Below are positions 11,161-22,295 of a stretch of DNA of 60,000 bases, piece after piece. A program made the translations under genes and the position numbers. This stretch comes from Nymphaea colorata. Its lineage: Eukaryota; Streptophyta; Magnoliopsida; Nymphaeales; Nymphaeaceae. Location: the NCBI RefSeq assembly GCF_008831285.2, contig NC_045140.1, positions 16,492,370 to 16,552,369 on the forward strand. The letters are read 5' to 3'. Within the stretch, counting starts at the first letter, position 1. Every line of letters begins with the position of its first letter. Below the pieces are notes generated by a model. That model was not told the origin of the DNA, made no database searches, and was given only the letters and a program-made list of their open reading frames with translations.

Positions 11161-11520
11161 GGACGTTTGATACATCCATGGATTTTTTTTACCCTGCAGA
11201 ATAACTCGTGGATTTGTTTAACCCAGAAAAAAAATCCATCGATTATTTTTACCATAGTCGTTTCGTGGATCTTTTATCATGGGAAAATTTTCGTGAATTT
11301 TTAGGATGGAAAAAAATTTTGGTGGGTCTTTTTTGAAAGATTTTTAATCATAAAAAAAAATTGGTGGATTTTTAGGATGGATTTTGTTCGATGGAAAAAA
11401 CTTTTAGTGGATGAAGACGGATTTTTAATCATGGAAAAAGTTCTAGTGGATTTTGAGGATGGATTTTTTTTTTCACGTAAAACACTTTACGTGGATCTTT
11501 TAGGATGGATTTTTAATCTT
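11161..11520. repeat. Degenerate short-unit repeat rich in tggatttttaggatgga
   Basis: Variants of gtggatttttaggatgga and atttttaatcatggaaaaa recur at irregular spacing through this stretch. It begins exactly where duplicated block C ends. Units are too decayed to fix a period by eye. It contains no open reading frame of note. Confidence 0.65.
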
Positions 11521-11598
11521 TGGGGATAACGTTTGACAGAAGAAAGAGAGAGAGACAGCGAGAGTACCAGATAAGCCAAGGGAATTTTCTCGCTTAGA

Positions 11599-11751
11599 TC
11601 ATTCCTCGACTAAGCCCACAGAGAAAGGAGGGAGCGACATTAGAATCGAAAGAAGAAGGCGTTCGAGATCGGAGGAGAAGTCCCACCAGAGAGACGCGTC
11701 TACGGTTTCCGGTCCGGCGACCTGGTTGATTGCTGCTGCGACGGTCGCCAT
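11599..11751 (-). CDS. Possible 5' exon or gene fragment, 50 codons, unassigned
   Basis: An ATG at 11751 on the minus strand opens a 50-codon frame beginning MATVAAAINQVAGPETVDAS and continuing LWWDFSSDLERLLLS. The ASLWWD...L.L motif after a short alanine-rich start reminds me of the N-terminus of a plant nucleoporin of the NUP188 type, but I recall this only loosely. The sequence is GC-rich compared with its surroundings, as is common for plant first exons. No continuing exon is visible downstream on the minus strand, where the degenerate repeat at 11161-11520 lies. It may be a truncated gene start or chance. Confidence 0.3.
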   Translation of the reverse strand: MATVAAAINQVAGPETVDASLWWDFSSDLERLLLSILMSLPPFSVGLVEE

Positions 11752-12263
11752 CCCGGGAGAAAACCCTAATCCCGCCGGAGATTGCCGAGTGGTAAAATAG
11801 AGGCCAGAAGAAGGAGAGCTAGGCCTAGAGCACGGTTTTACTGACGAAGAGGGGTCGCCAGTGTGTCATGTGGACTCAACATCGGTTCAGCCCACCCTTC
11901 TACTGATCCAAGTTTGATTCGCTCTGCTATTGATGCATCCGTTAACGAGGCGCTGCCAAATAAGTCGCGCTGCCGCTGTGTCTATTTGCCTTTCGCAAAT
12001 CCCAAATTTCGATTGCTCAACTTATCTTGGTGAGATTTAAAGTTTGCACAAAAAAATGCTGCCAAATTCATTTTATTTGTTCCACATGAGGAACGGAAAG
12101 AGGAAAACAGCATTTGACAAGAGAGAGAGAAGGATAGGAATTCAGGCATCAAAGACATCACTACTACTAGCTGGTTGCATCCCCACCACAGACAGTACTG
12201 GCCGCTTTTCTCGGACCAGGCCTCTCGTAACGGCGAAAAAAGGGCCTATAAACGAGGAAGTAA

Positions 12264-13114
12264 CTAGTTTTCAGATGGGCATGGCGTCTCGCACATGCAT
12301 CGCCTCCGGAAGCCCTGGCAGGAGCCCTTAGGGAAGTGTTCAGTGCGGCAGATGTTTGCGCAGTTCGTGTCGCTGAAGCACAGGCCGTGGAACTTGAGGC
12401 TGGGAGTCGAACAGATCCTCGCCTCTGCTTTCTCCACATCCCCTGTTTTGAAATGGAAGTTTAAAAACATGTTAGATGTCCAGCCTTAGAGCGAAGTTAG
12501 TTAACAACAAACAATCTACGGAAGAAGTGGGATGTCCATAGTTTCCACAGTAATTTGTTCCTTTGTTTAATTTCACCATGGAACGGATACAACTTCATTC
12601 AGAATTTTCATCTCTTTGAGATCGATTCGAACATTCAAATGGTATACATAGCGCTGCTCGATCATGAGTGGGCGAGAAGATTATTCTAAACCCTACGGTT
12701 TTAAAGGCTGTGAATTCGATTAGGAAGTTGTGATTTGAGGGACAGTAGTCGTTAAGTCGGTCATTCCTATATAATCCATTTCTAGACTTTTCAAACGATT
12801 TGGTTTAGTGCATATTATTTGATAATGTGCATATTTCAAGGGTTTCGCATGATTTGCTTCGTCCTAGATACCAACTAAAATTCTAACAATTAATACATTT
12901 TGTATCTCTTTTCTCAAACAATATCCGTAATGGACATTGAATCAGGATGGAAATCGAAAGAATTGCTTTAATGCGCCCAACAATAGTTTGTGTGTGTATG
13001 TTATATATATATAAAAGAGAGAGAAAGGGAGAGGGTACCGAAGGAGAGGAGCAGGAGAGCAAGGAGGAGGAAGGCAGGGACTGGGAGAAGACGGCTGGTG
13101 CTCTTGGATGCCAT
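12264..13114 (-). CDS. Plant defensin (gamma-thionin family), two exons, apparently intact
   Basis: Exon 1 is 13114-13039 and exon 2 is 12442-12264, with an intron of 596 bp (GTACCC donor, CAAAACAG acceptor). The 84-residue product starts MASKSTSRLLPVPAF and continues with a leucine-rich run, a clear secretion signal. The mature part begins near RICSTPSLKFHG and has eight cysteines spaced C-x10-C-x5-C-x3-C-x9-C-x6-C-x1-C-x3-C, with the GFRRRC block, exactly the plant defensin pattern of four disulfides. The intron follows the first base of the glycine codon at the signal peptide end, the usual place in this family. Secreted defensins act on fungal membranes in innate defence. The specific target here is unknown. 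No frameshift or stop interrupts it. Confidence 0.93.
12995..13030. repeat. TG/TA/GA microsatellite in the defensin intron
   Basis: A short run of tgtgtg, then tatatatata, then gagagaga lies inside the intron, close to the exon 1 donor. Such tracts are prone to length change. I see no other function. Confidence 0.6.
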
Positions 13115-14740
13115 TTGTGTTTGTGATGGCGAACAAACTCACTCCTCCAACCCTACTTATTGACAGACAGGTAGGGGTGAATCTGTAAGTATCGAAAAAT
13201 AGAAGGCCGATTCTGAATTCTGATAATTACAAAATGTGGTTCTAGCTCTCCCTTTCAAGCGATAAGGGCGAGCTGTCAAAGTAGGTTGCTAACTGGATAG
13301 AAAGCGATGGGTTCAGAATCAAGGCCCATGGAAGGCCCGGCCCGGGTTTGTCCTCTTTTGGATGTTCATATATTCAAATTCGAGTGCCGATGAAGAAAAG
13401 TAATTCGATTATTAAATTTCACAATTCGAGTGCTGATGAACGCCCCCCTGGATGGTACTGACCACGATCTCGCACCATTTTCATCTTCTCCATAGCTATA
13501 GTGTTTCTTCTGTCGACCTTCCATCCTAGTGAGGGAGCAGACAAGTGTAGGCATGGCCTCTTATTCTCTCGCCCCCTCCTTCTCTCTCTTTCAAAAACGA
13601 GCTTTCTTGTAATAAACAAAATAACTGTATGGCTCCGAAATCCAATCGATCCCCACAAGATTTTGGAGCCGCTCATTGTGAGGGATGACGCTGGCTTCTA
13701 AGATTGTCTGGCATTTTTGTTATTAAAAAACTTGTTTTTGTATTTTTTTGCATTTAACTTTGCCCAGATTTTCCTGAGATTTTAAACTTTACCTTTGTAT
13801 TCTTTCTTGCATTTACTAAAAAATTTTATTTTCATGTTCTTCGTATGTTACTTTTACAATTTATTTTATTATTTTTTTTTTAAATTTGTTGAGATTTTCC
13901 TAGATTTTAAACTTTGCCTGTATTATACACCAAACAAAATTTGCCGTTTAAAATCCCTAAATGATATTTCTGACAACGAGTTCAATGTAGGAAACAAACA
14001 CAAACACAAACACAGGATACTCGACGAGGCTTTCGATCGCCTAGCAGGTGTGAGCTCTGTTGTAGTCATGACTCATGAAGAAGAGACGAGGAAAGCATTG
14101 ATACTATTTTTTGGTATTCAAGTCCATTGGATTGAGGACCCGATCTAAATCCCTTTGAAGTCTAAAATCTGGATTCTGGGTTTATTTAATTAGATCCAAA
14201 TTAAGTGAATGAATCTTGATTGTTATTTTGGTGGCCAACCAATGATCAGGTTCCTTTTATCAGACCCAACACGGAGTTATGGTTCCGAGCCGAGACAATA
14301 AGGTTCAAATCCAGAGCTGTTAAGGATCTAACTCTCATCCAACTCAATCCAGGTCATATCCATCGTCTCAGTTTGGGTATTCTGTTCGAAATCTCCAACT
14401 AGACCTCAAACTGAGCCGATGCATAAACAATTCTAGTCATGTGGGATCTGAATTTTAGTCGACCTGCAACTCAGTTCATTCTTGTTAAGAACCAAATTAT
14501 TTTCTAGATTCCACGTTGAGATCCAATCCATCTAGACAATGGTTTATCCTAATTGGGTCAAGATCCAAATTTTGGTAATCTGAACAAATAAAACAACTTA
14601 ATATGAGGAATATTCTAACATTGGACTATCCGTTATTCGTTAATGAAAAGGAAGACAATTAATTTAAGAAACCAAAAAGTTATCGCAACGGTCATGGGAT
14701 TTAGAATTATTTGCTTTCCTTTCCTTAAGTTGTAAATCCA
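13115..14740. other. Non-coding stretch between defensin and the next candidate exon
   Basis: No conserved protein or RNA gene is visible. The part next to the defensin start should hold its promoter. A weak TATA-like aataagta on the plus strand near 13158 is too poor to call. 13700-13900 is T-rich. 14150-14620 contains repeated gatccaaat-type words typical of decayed plant repeats. Confidence 0.5.
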
Positions 14741-14749
14741 GACAAACTT

Positions 14750-14897
14750 TCAAGCTCCCTCTCGATGAAAACCCTCGCCCACACATTCTCTCCCTTTCCT
14801 CTCGATTAAACCTCTCAACCGTTCCCCTGCGTCTCCCCTCTTCTTCTTCAGATGCAAGCAACCCGTCTCCCTCCGAGCTCCTGCTCTTCTTCCAGGT
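14750..14897 (+). CDS. Possible 5' exon ending at a GT donor, unassigned
   Basis: A pyrimidine- and serine-codon-rich stretch ends at CTTCTTCCAG|GTATGC (14897), a good donor. An open frame runs to it reading SDASNPSPSELLLFFQ at its end. An ATG at 14767 is in a different frame with an early stop, and ATG 14852 opens a third frame. This could be a transit-peptide-like first exon paired with the exon at 15576, but the start and frame cannot be decided from the sequence alone. Confidence 0.25.
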
Positions 14898-15575
14898 ATG
14901 CACTAAACCGTCTTTCTCCACTCCCTCTCTCTATCTCTCGCTCACACCAGGTTCTGAATAGGCCAGACCTGCGGAACGAAGGTGGCCCAGCCCTAATCGC
15001 TGGTGGGTGTTCTCATATGAGGTCGTTTGAGACATCTATGTCAACCTGTTCTCTCTCTCTCTCTGGCTAAGGCTCTGCGCCTGACATGGCCGACGCAGCT
15101 CTTGTTTGTTATCTTTTCCTGTCTCTCTCACTCATTTGCTATCTTCAACATGCTACTCCTCAAGTTGTTTGATGAAATTTTTGTCTGTATGTACACTTAG
15201 TTTTTTTATGCTTCAACAACACTTTTTTGCATTTCATTCACAATGGTGTACGTTAAGTCCGTCATTAGCTTTCATAAGTGTATTCTCAGCCAATTTAATT
15301 CTTTAACTTCCCCCTTTTTCATGTTATTCTTTGAGGCGTCAGAGGAGAAGCAGAATTATTTAAATCAATATTGATTTTTTTTCTTGTAGTTGTTAGAGTG
15401 AGTGAACATATATGTACGTAAGTTACTGTGGTGGACATGATTTTCAAATATTGCTATGAAACACTGAATATTTTTTTACTTTAGATGACATCTACTATGT
15501 TAGGAAGTCAGCAGTATGTTTTTTTTTTTTTTTGCTTTGTGTAATATTTTATTTTTTATATTTTCTGCTTTCCCA

Positions 15576-15778
15576 GCTGAATATCTTAGCTATAGAGAGC
15601 CGAGAGCTCTACAACGGCTTTGTTTCAAGTTGTTGGAGATCCCAACAGCTCATGTTGTTCTCTGTTTGTTGGCCGATCAAGCTCTTAAAGAGCTATTTTG
15701 TGAGATTCTTAGAAAATCAATTTTGCAATTCACAAGTGTGATACCTGTTTGTGAGATATTTCGTTTGTTCACACGGTA
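15576..15778 (+). CDS. Conserved-looking exon, product not recognised
   Basis: After a pyrimidine tract and TTTCCCAG acceptor, the plus strand opens with AEYLSYREPRALQRLCFKLL and EIPTAHVVLCLLADQALKEL, then FCEILRKSILQFTSVIPVCE. The balanced composition, the leucine heptad-like spacing of an alpha-helical repeat protein and the sharp acceptor make this look like a real exon in AT-rich surroundings. The frame stays open to 15876 only through a polylysine run, so the true 3' end is earlier and I cannot fix the donor. I do not recognise the family. No continuation is visible downstream, so it may be a gene fragment. Confidence 0.4.
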
Positions 15779-16229
15779 TCGTAGCTTGGCTATGTGTGAT
15801 TTGTTTTGTTTGTCAAGTTGGGGCTTCTTTCTCAAAAAAAAAAAAAAGGAGACGACCTGCTGCTATAAATTTTCTTGATTGATTCTAAATTAGTTGTTGA
15901 CTCATTTGAAGATCTGGGTCAGTACCAATTGCTGTGGCAATTAGAAGACTGGTTGTATATGTTGCAGTTTTTGACGGCAAGTAGATTGAAACTTGCTGCT
16001 GCTGATTAGGTTGAAAGGATTGAACTGTCGTGTTTTTCATTCCTAGTGTGTTATATCTCGTCCATATGGACCCTTCCTTCACAAAGTCCTATATTTTTTA
16101 GGGGAGTTCCAAGGCGAATGATTTCTTGTGATCTTTAGATTGCAAAGACCATCCTAGTCATTTTTCTACTTCCAACCATAGGTCACTTGGTTTTATAAAC
16201 GTACTCTTTTTGAAGGAAAAGGGAAAATA

Positions 16230-17275
16230 ATCTAGGCAATATATCGCTTGATGTCAAGAATTTTTAGTAAACCTACCATTTTGAAAAGCAATTTTGCTGC
16301 ACTAGGATGTACCTTCGCTTTGTCTTAGGTATTCCTTTGAGGGTAAAGGAGGAAGTTTCAAGCCATTGCTGTCAGTCAATTGAAGGAGAAGACTGGAAAG
16401 ATTCTTTGTGTGAGCTATGAAGATGAGTTCAGTGATGTCGAGGAGCTCAAGGATTAGGAACTGCTATTCGCCTTTGCAATCAAACATCTGCAAGAATCAA
16501 ACATGAAAGTGCGATGAGGTGGAAGCCCGAGTGTTCTTTGAAACCTTGGCAGGTAGCAAAATGAGTGTTGAGAGATGGGCTCGGGGCGAGTGTAGTTGTT
16601 CCTCTGGGTTAGTAATCGAGAGTACTGGGTATGCATAAAGGTGATTTATGTATATTCCACGAAGATAACAACCTATGAACATTTTGTCTCGTTGAAACTC
16701 ACGAGTTGAAGTGGGTATGACACGTGACAAAGCTACACAAAACCATCAAAGAGATGGCGTTCTGTAGTAGCCTTTGGGGTGGTGACGGATTTCCCTCAAA
16801 GGTGAAGGTCGGCCTAAAAAAAAAAATCAAAACAAAAAAAAAGACAAGCAGGAAAAAAAAGCAAGAAAAAGAAAAAGAAAATCAAAGACAAAAGAAAGCA
16901 AGAACAAAAAAAGTGTCTGCCAGGGGATTAAGAACATGAAGGCTGAAGTCTCTAGCATTGATTGAAAATCCTTTGTGGGTGAATGATTTGAGGTTAATAT
17001 CCGCTCCTTTTCTTTGGTTTCCTATGAAGCAGAGAACAATTTCTTCATGCTCATACCTTGAAAATGGAAGGAAATCCCTTTGTGAGATTCGATAGCATCG
17101 GCGCGATTCCAAATCCTAATACTTCATCGCAGGTAAAGGAAGGTTATATCTTTTGAACACAACATGCACTAAAAGCTTATGGGCAAAAATTTGAAAATAA
17201 CAAGCCTTTTCAAAGATCAATGCTTTGAAAAGAAAATTTGACGTCTTTTGCTATATTCCTAATTGGTGAGTATTC
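16230..17275. repeat. Diverged third copy of block C
   Basis: The order of landmarks is the same as in 9840-10900 and 32990-34050. They are tatcgcttgatgtcaagaa, the ggcaggtagcaaaatgag...gttgagagatgggctcgg stretch, gtattccacgaagataa, ggtatgacacgtgacaaagctacaca, tagtagcctttggggtggtga, ggtgaaggtcggcc followed by an A-rich tract, and a tail with gattcgata. Substitutions and indels are frequent, so this copy is much older than the other two. Confidence 0.85.
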
Positions 17276-17584
17276 GAGGCAATACTACTTCTCTTTAAAT
17301 CATTTTAGTTGAGGTTTGGTCTTATTGTTGAGTGTCTACTTGGTTTAGAGTCTTTAGACTTTGAGACCCATGTTCAATATTTATTAATGTCATGGCTAGT
17401 TTGAGTCAGTTTTCTATAGTGAATTAGTTGACTAGAGTTCTTATTGTGTATAGTCTAGCATATTAGGAACATGGGTTAAAGTAGTTGTTGTGGTTCCATG
17501 CTTGTTTGAATCTTAAATAGTAGTTCTGTTCTTCCACGTGCTTCATGGGTTGTTGAACGCCTTCTTTATAAATTGAGCTAGACT

Positions 17585-18345
17585 TTCCTGTTTGGGGGTG
17601 GGAGTCTCGGTCTTGCTAGTTTTGGTTTTGATTTAGTACTTGGGGAGTGACGCTGTTGAGTATGGCGAGGTAGTGGGGTTTCCAGGGGATGGGTCAGGTC
17701 CATTGGGATTAATGTGTGCTTTGTGCATTGGGTTAAGACTGGTTTATGGAACGTTAATCTTTCTGTCTCCTTCTCCCTTTCCCTATCTAGTGTCCTATTT
17801 ATTTGTCAATCGTGTCCTTCTTGTTAATGTTCATCTTTTCCTTTGTCGGTTGTCTTCTTTCTAAGTTACTGCTGGGTTGAAAATGTGCTGATTTGGGACT
17901 CAGCCGGCCCTAAGTACTTTCCTAGTCATACATTTGCAAGGAATTTATATGCAATTTCAGACCCTTAAATCCAATCTTCATTATCTACCCAACATGTTGG
18001 GAAAGACCATATAAAGTCTGAAGATATAATGCTAGGCTTTGCAGCTTTCTTCTTTTCTTTTTCTGTATGCATCAATTTGTACTACTGTTGCTCAATTTTT
18101 GGCATGTTTGTGTTATTGCCATCCTCCTTTTGTTATTTTCTCCATGGCTGGGCTTCTTTACCCATTCACCGAGCCAATAACCAAAGGAAATTCAATATTT
18201 TTTTGGAAGATCGTTTTCAAACTGCACTTTAGAATGGCAAGGTCACCATGTGATGTATACCAGTATATTGGTTTATGAAAATGGTTGTAACGATGCATTT
18301 AATGCAATATCCCAAGTTGACCTTGACTGCAGGTATCATGGAATT
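17585..18345. repeat. Direct duplication D, copy 1 (partner 19384-20245)
   Basis: Shares ggtcttgctagttttggttttgatttagtacttggggag, the pyrimidine stretch ctttctgtctccttctccctttccc, gtcagccggccctaagta, and the tail ggcaaggtcwccatgtgatgtataccagtatattggttta with the partner. The partner carries about 170 bp not present here after accgagccaat. No conserved coding sequence is visible in either copy. Confidence 0.9.
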
Positions 18346-19383
18346 TTTTCAGAAGTAAGTGGTTAATATATTGAGAATTGCAGTTCGTAGGTTAGTGGGT
18401 GTTTTTTAAGGGTTGGCTGTTGGTTTCTGGCAAAATTTGAAGCCACATGGTTTATGACTGCCTAATTTTTATCCTCAATTATGAGCATTAGATCTTGAAT
18501 GGCATAAGCTAGAAAGTCCAACATAAACTGTTGCCCGCTGAATTCAGGCGAAAAGGTCTTAGATTGTGAGCTTTTACCTTTTCCTGAAAGCTGCTGTCTA
18601 AGGAGTAACGAGAAGGAGAAATGAGGAAGATCAAGACAAGGAAGAAATTTTATGATTTTGCAGGTCTGCTCAAGCCCCATGTTTATATGGGGGGAGTATG
18701 AGAAGATGCTGACGATTTCGGGGTTGACGTTGACTACGTGGTCTTCTGAGACAAAATGAGAATGGAAATAAGATGCCTCTTCAAACAAGAATACCCAATA
18801 CGTTGAGGTACAACACGAGAATTGCTGAAGAAGCACAACTACTTGGATTGTTGGATTAATTTGGAGAATTCAAAGAGATGGCATGTCAACATCAAGATAA
18901 GTTTTGTTGTGATAATTTGTCAGCTGCAACCCGTCTTAATATAACAGATCATTATGGTTGTTCAGTTGCCCGTGCTGATCACAACATCAGTTTTGACACT
19001 TGAAAATCATAGCTGAAATGGTCTTGCTTTAAATTTAGTTGGATACTAGTCTTCAGTGTCTGTTTCAATCGCTTAGAATTTTCCCTCCAAAGTTTGATTA
19101 TAGCTGCAGGCTGTTTTGCCTTATGACTTGGTTTTGTATAGCTTCAAGTACTTCATGGCAGCTATACTAAGCATATTGATGTTGTTGGAAGGTCATGTGC
19201 AACATGTAGACCTAATAGGATGATGATGACGGTTAGCAAGATTTGCTTTCCTTTGATTAATAGGTGAGTCTCACTTCATGAAGGATGACCATTCCGACTA
19301 GCAAAGGTTTGAAAGCACTTGATGGGATGTACAGACAGTACAGACATCGCTCATTCAAATGTACCCACATTATGTTAGTGGAT
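18346..19383. other. Spacer between duplication D copies; minus-strand open frame of unknown nature
   Basis: A 124-codon minus-strand frame (18462-18836) ends with QQFMLDFLAYAIQDLMLIIE. Its composition is protein-like but I recognise no family. It has no clear promoter or splice context, so it is recorded here and not called as a gene. The rest shows nothing identifiable. Confidence 0.4.
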
Positions 19384-20245
19384 GGGGGATGGGGGTCTGT
19401 CGGTCTTGCTAGTTTTGGTTTTGATTTAGTACTTGGGGAGAGAGGCTGTTGAGTATGGCGAGGTTGAGGGGTTTCAAGGGGATGGGTCAGGCATTGGTTA
19501 GGACTGGTTTATGGAGCGTTAATCTTTCTGTCTCCTTCTCCCTTTCCCTTGTCCCATTTATTTGTCAGTGTGTCCTTCTTGTTAATGTTCCTCTTGTCCG
19601 GTTGTCTTCTTTCTTTCTAAGTTACTGATGGGTGTTGAAAATGTGCTGATTTGGGAGTCAGCCGGCCCTAAGTATTTTCCTACTCATACATTTTCAAGGT
19701 ATTTATATACAAGTCCAGACCCTTAAATCCAATCTTCATTATCTGCCGAACATGTTGGGAAAGGCCATATAAAGTCTGAAGATATAATTTTACGCTTTGC
19801 AGCTTTCTTCTTTTTCTGTTTGCATCAATTTGTACTAAAATTGCTCAATTTTTGTCATGTTTGTGTTATTGCCATCCTCCTTTTGGCATTTTCTCCATGG
19901 CTGGGCTTCTTTACCCATTCACCGAGCCAATATTATGTTTTTGTTTGTCTTTTTTGGTTCCCCATTGTTGCCGTGCTCAGTGTTTCTAATTCATGTTCAT
20001 GTCCTAGTTTCTTGTGGATAACAGACTTCAAAATGTCTTTCATTGTGATTTCTGGGCTGCATCTGCTGCCGCCAAAGGCAATTGAATTTTTTTTCTGAAG
20101 CTCTTTTTCAAGCTGCACTTTAGAATGGCAAGGTCTCCATGTGATGTATACCAGTATATTGGTTTATGGTTGTAACGATGCATTTAGTGCAAGATCCCAA
20201 GTTGACCTTGACTGCATGTATCATGGAATTTGTTCAGAAGTAAGT
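19384..20245. repeat. Direct duplication D, copy 2, with ~170-bp extra segment
   Basis: Matches 17585-18345 with moderate divergence. An extra stretch at about 19931-20100, from tattatgtttttgtttgtc to ttgaattttttttctgaag, interrupts the homology. It has no obvious terminal inverted repeats, so whether it was inserted here or lost from copy 1 is not decided. Confidence 0.85.
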
Positions 20246-20529
20246 GATTATCCCAATCCATCCTATCATTTGATTACAGAGATTTTACTTCTTTGTGGGC
20301 ATTCAAATTCAGAGGAATAAGCAGATTTTACTCCCTACCAAGAAACAACAAGATGTTGTACTAGCCAGTAAGTAACTCCTTCAAGTTGGCCTGTTGGACT
20401 ATTGTAAATTTGAAATCGACTTGGGGTTGATAAAAATTCTTGTTATTTCATAAGCTGGAATAGTTACTTAAAGCTATGATATACGGGCATGAGGAAATTT
20501 GATGTGTTCAGTACGAGCTTGTAAAAGGT

Positions 20530-20970
20530 GTTCGGGTTTTATAGGCTGCATTTTTTCATATGTTAGAAAAACTATTGTTTTGTTAAGTTGATGACTATTT
20601 AAATTTGCAAAAGCAGTTATAAATTGTTTAAAAGTTTTATATAGCTTTTTACAAACTTTAAAATTCCTTTAAATTTGTAAGTATTGTTTCCAACTCATAA
20701 AATTTGTAAGCATTCAAGTTTTTCAAAATTTTCAAATCTTAGAACTTCTTGGACGTGATGAAACTTTTGCCTTTTTTTTTTTACAATTGCCAATGGTTTT
20801 GGAATGTATTTTTTTCGGTTTCTAAAAGTTAACCCTTTTTATGTATTTTGGTGAAATGTGTGTAGAGTTTGAAATTTTGCTAAACTTCATAATTTTTTTT
20901 GTAGTTATATTAAAATTCTAGCTGTTTGGAACACGCTTTGCAAAAACTATTATGTCTCGAAAATTATGAT
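20530..20970. repeat. AT-rich repeat, diverged copy of 29924-30350
   Basis: Shared words in the same order include ttttttcatatgtt, actattgttttgttaagtt, aaatttgcaaaagcagt, ataaattgttt.aaagttttatatagctttttgcaaa, and ggacgtgatgaaacttttgcctttttttt. The two copies are direct and clearly diverged. No coding content. Confidence 0.8.
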
Positions 20971-21639
20971 TCTTCACGTTTCTTGTTCTTAATTTGCCGT
21001 CTAATCCATTTTCATTAATGTTCAGTGAAAAAACAAATGAAAAGCGTGGTTAAATAGTTGCGCTCAATATGGGAGTCTTTTACTTTCTTTTTATGGTTTT
21101 TCCATTTAATTGATGAGTTAAATTTGGAAACTAAAAAAAGCTTACGTAAATACTTTCATCTCTTTCTTTTCTCGTTTCAACGTCAATTTCTCTCTCAACG
21201 AAGCTCTCTCATCTTTCGATTCTGCCAGATGTACAGCTGTTTTGGGACGGCACCGGAGCATCGCCGACGACCACCCACCGTGGTAAGGGGTCTCTCTCTC
21301 TCTCCCTTAAGCTACAAACTCTCTGCTTCGAGGGAGAGGGTTTCTGAAACCAGAGGAAACCCTCTCAAGCGGAGGGTTTCAGAGCTGAGAGAAAACCCTT
21401 TGCTTCGAGGCAAAAGGGGCTCCCTCTGCAGACTGCAAATCCTCTGCCTCCAGGCTCCTTTGCTTTAACATTTTGTATTTGCGGCTTGAGAATTTTGTGT
21501 TTGCAGACCCTTTAAATCTTCAGTTATAAATTCAAGAAACGCAACTTCTCAACCATTCTGTTTCTTTCCTTTTTCCCGCCGAGTTCCAGGGAGGGAAAGC
21601 ACCCTCTCTCTCTCTCTCAGGCAGCGAGGCTGGATCCTC

Positions 21640-22295
21640 GATGGCGCCGACGATGGAAGGAGGATGCAGACTGCGGGCGTGGGTTGCCGCAGTTCATCAT
21701 TAGGAATTGCAAGCAGCAGCTCCTATCCATCATCCTCCCGCTGGACCAGATTCTCCACTTGCCTCTGGTGGCAGAGTAAGACTACGTTTCCTCCCTTCTC
21801 CATTAGCTCTTTCTGTTTTTTTTGTTCTCATTAGGGTATTTTTTGACCCACAAGAACAATGCTGCTTCGCTAGGTCCACTGCTTGGAAGGGAAGGGGGCA
21901 TCTAAAAGGTCGAGAGACAGACAGAGGAACGAAGTCGAGAAGAGTTCGATCGGCCTTGGCCCTCGCTCGTCGATCTATCGATCCATCGAAAGCCGACAAA
22001 CAGAAGAGCGTTCGGAGATCGAGGGCAATAGGGAGGTTTCCAGAGAGAGTTCACCGTCCCTCATTGTTAGCGATTTCAACACTTAGTGATCGATCGATCG
22101 GTCAATCTTTTTCTTAGATTGTACAGAACCTTACAAGTACGTTTAACGATCGCACTGTTCTGGTCCCATTTCAGGCGTCTCCTTCGCTTTCGGTAAACTC
22201 CTTTTGCCCTCCCGTCCTGCAGGTTCTTTTCTTCTCTGCGGTTCCCTCTTACAGTGCAAAAAGCGTTGAGCGGGGCTCTTGGTCCGACTGTGCAG
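21640..22295 (+). other. GC-richer 5' region upstream of the kinesin pseudogene
   Basis: This stretch is GC-richer than its neighbours and has CT and GA runs and several ATG codons (first at 21641), as expected of a plant promoter, leader and first exon. Open frames on both strands give arginine- and serine-rich peptides without recognisable motor N-terminal motifs. An AG/GT structure is possible, but I cannot place the first coding exon. Confidence 0.35.

Noticed and set aside
14304-14314. ggttcaaatcc resembling a tRNA T-loop
   Set aside because: No acceptor stem, D-arm or anticodon arm can be placed around it. I found no supportable tRNA or rRNA gene in the window.
21058-21468. 136-codon frame upstream of the kinesin pseudogene
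   Set aside because: Short near-repeats of gagggtttc and gagaaaccc give an Arg/Glu/Ser-rich peptide. It lacks any kinesin N-terminal motif and is more likely leader or promoter sequence.
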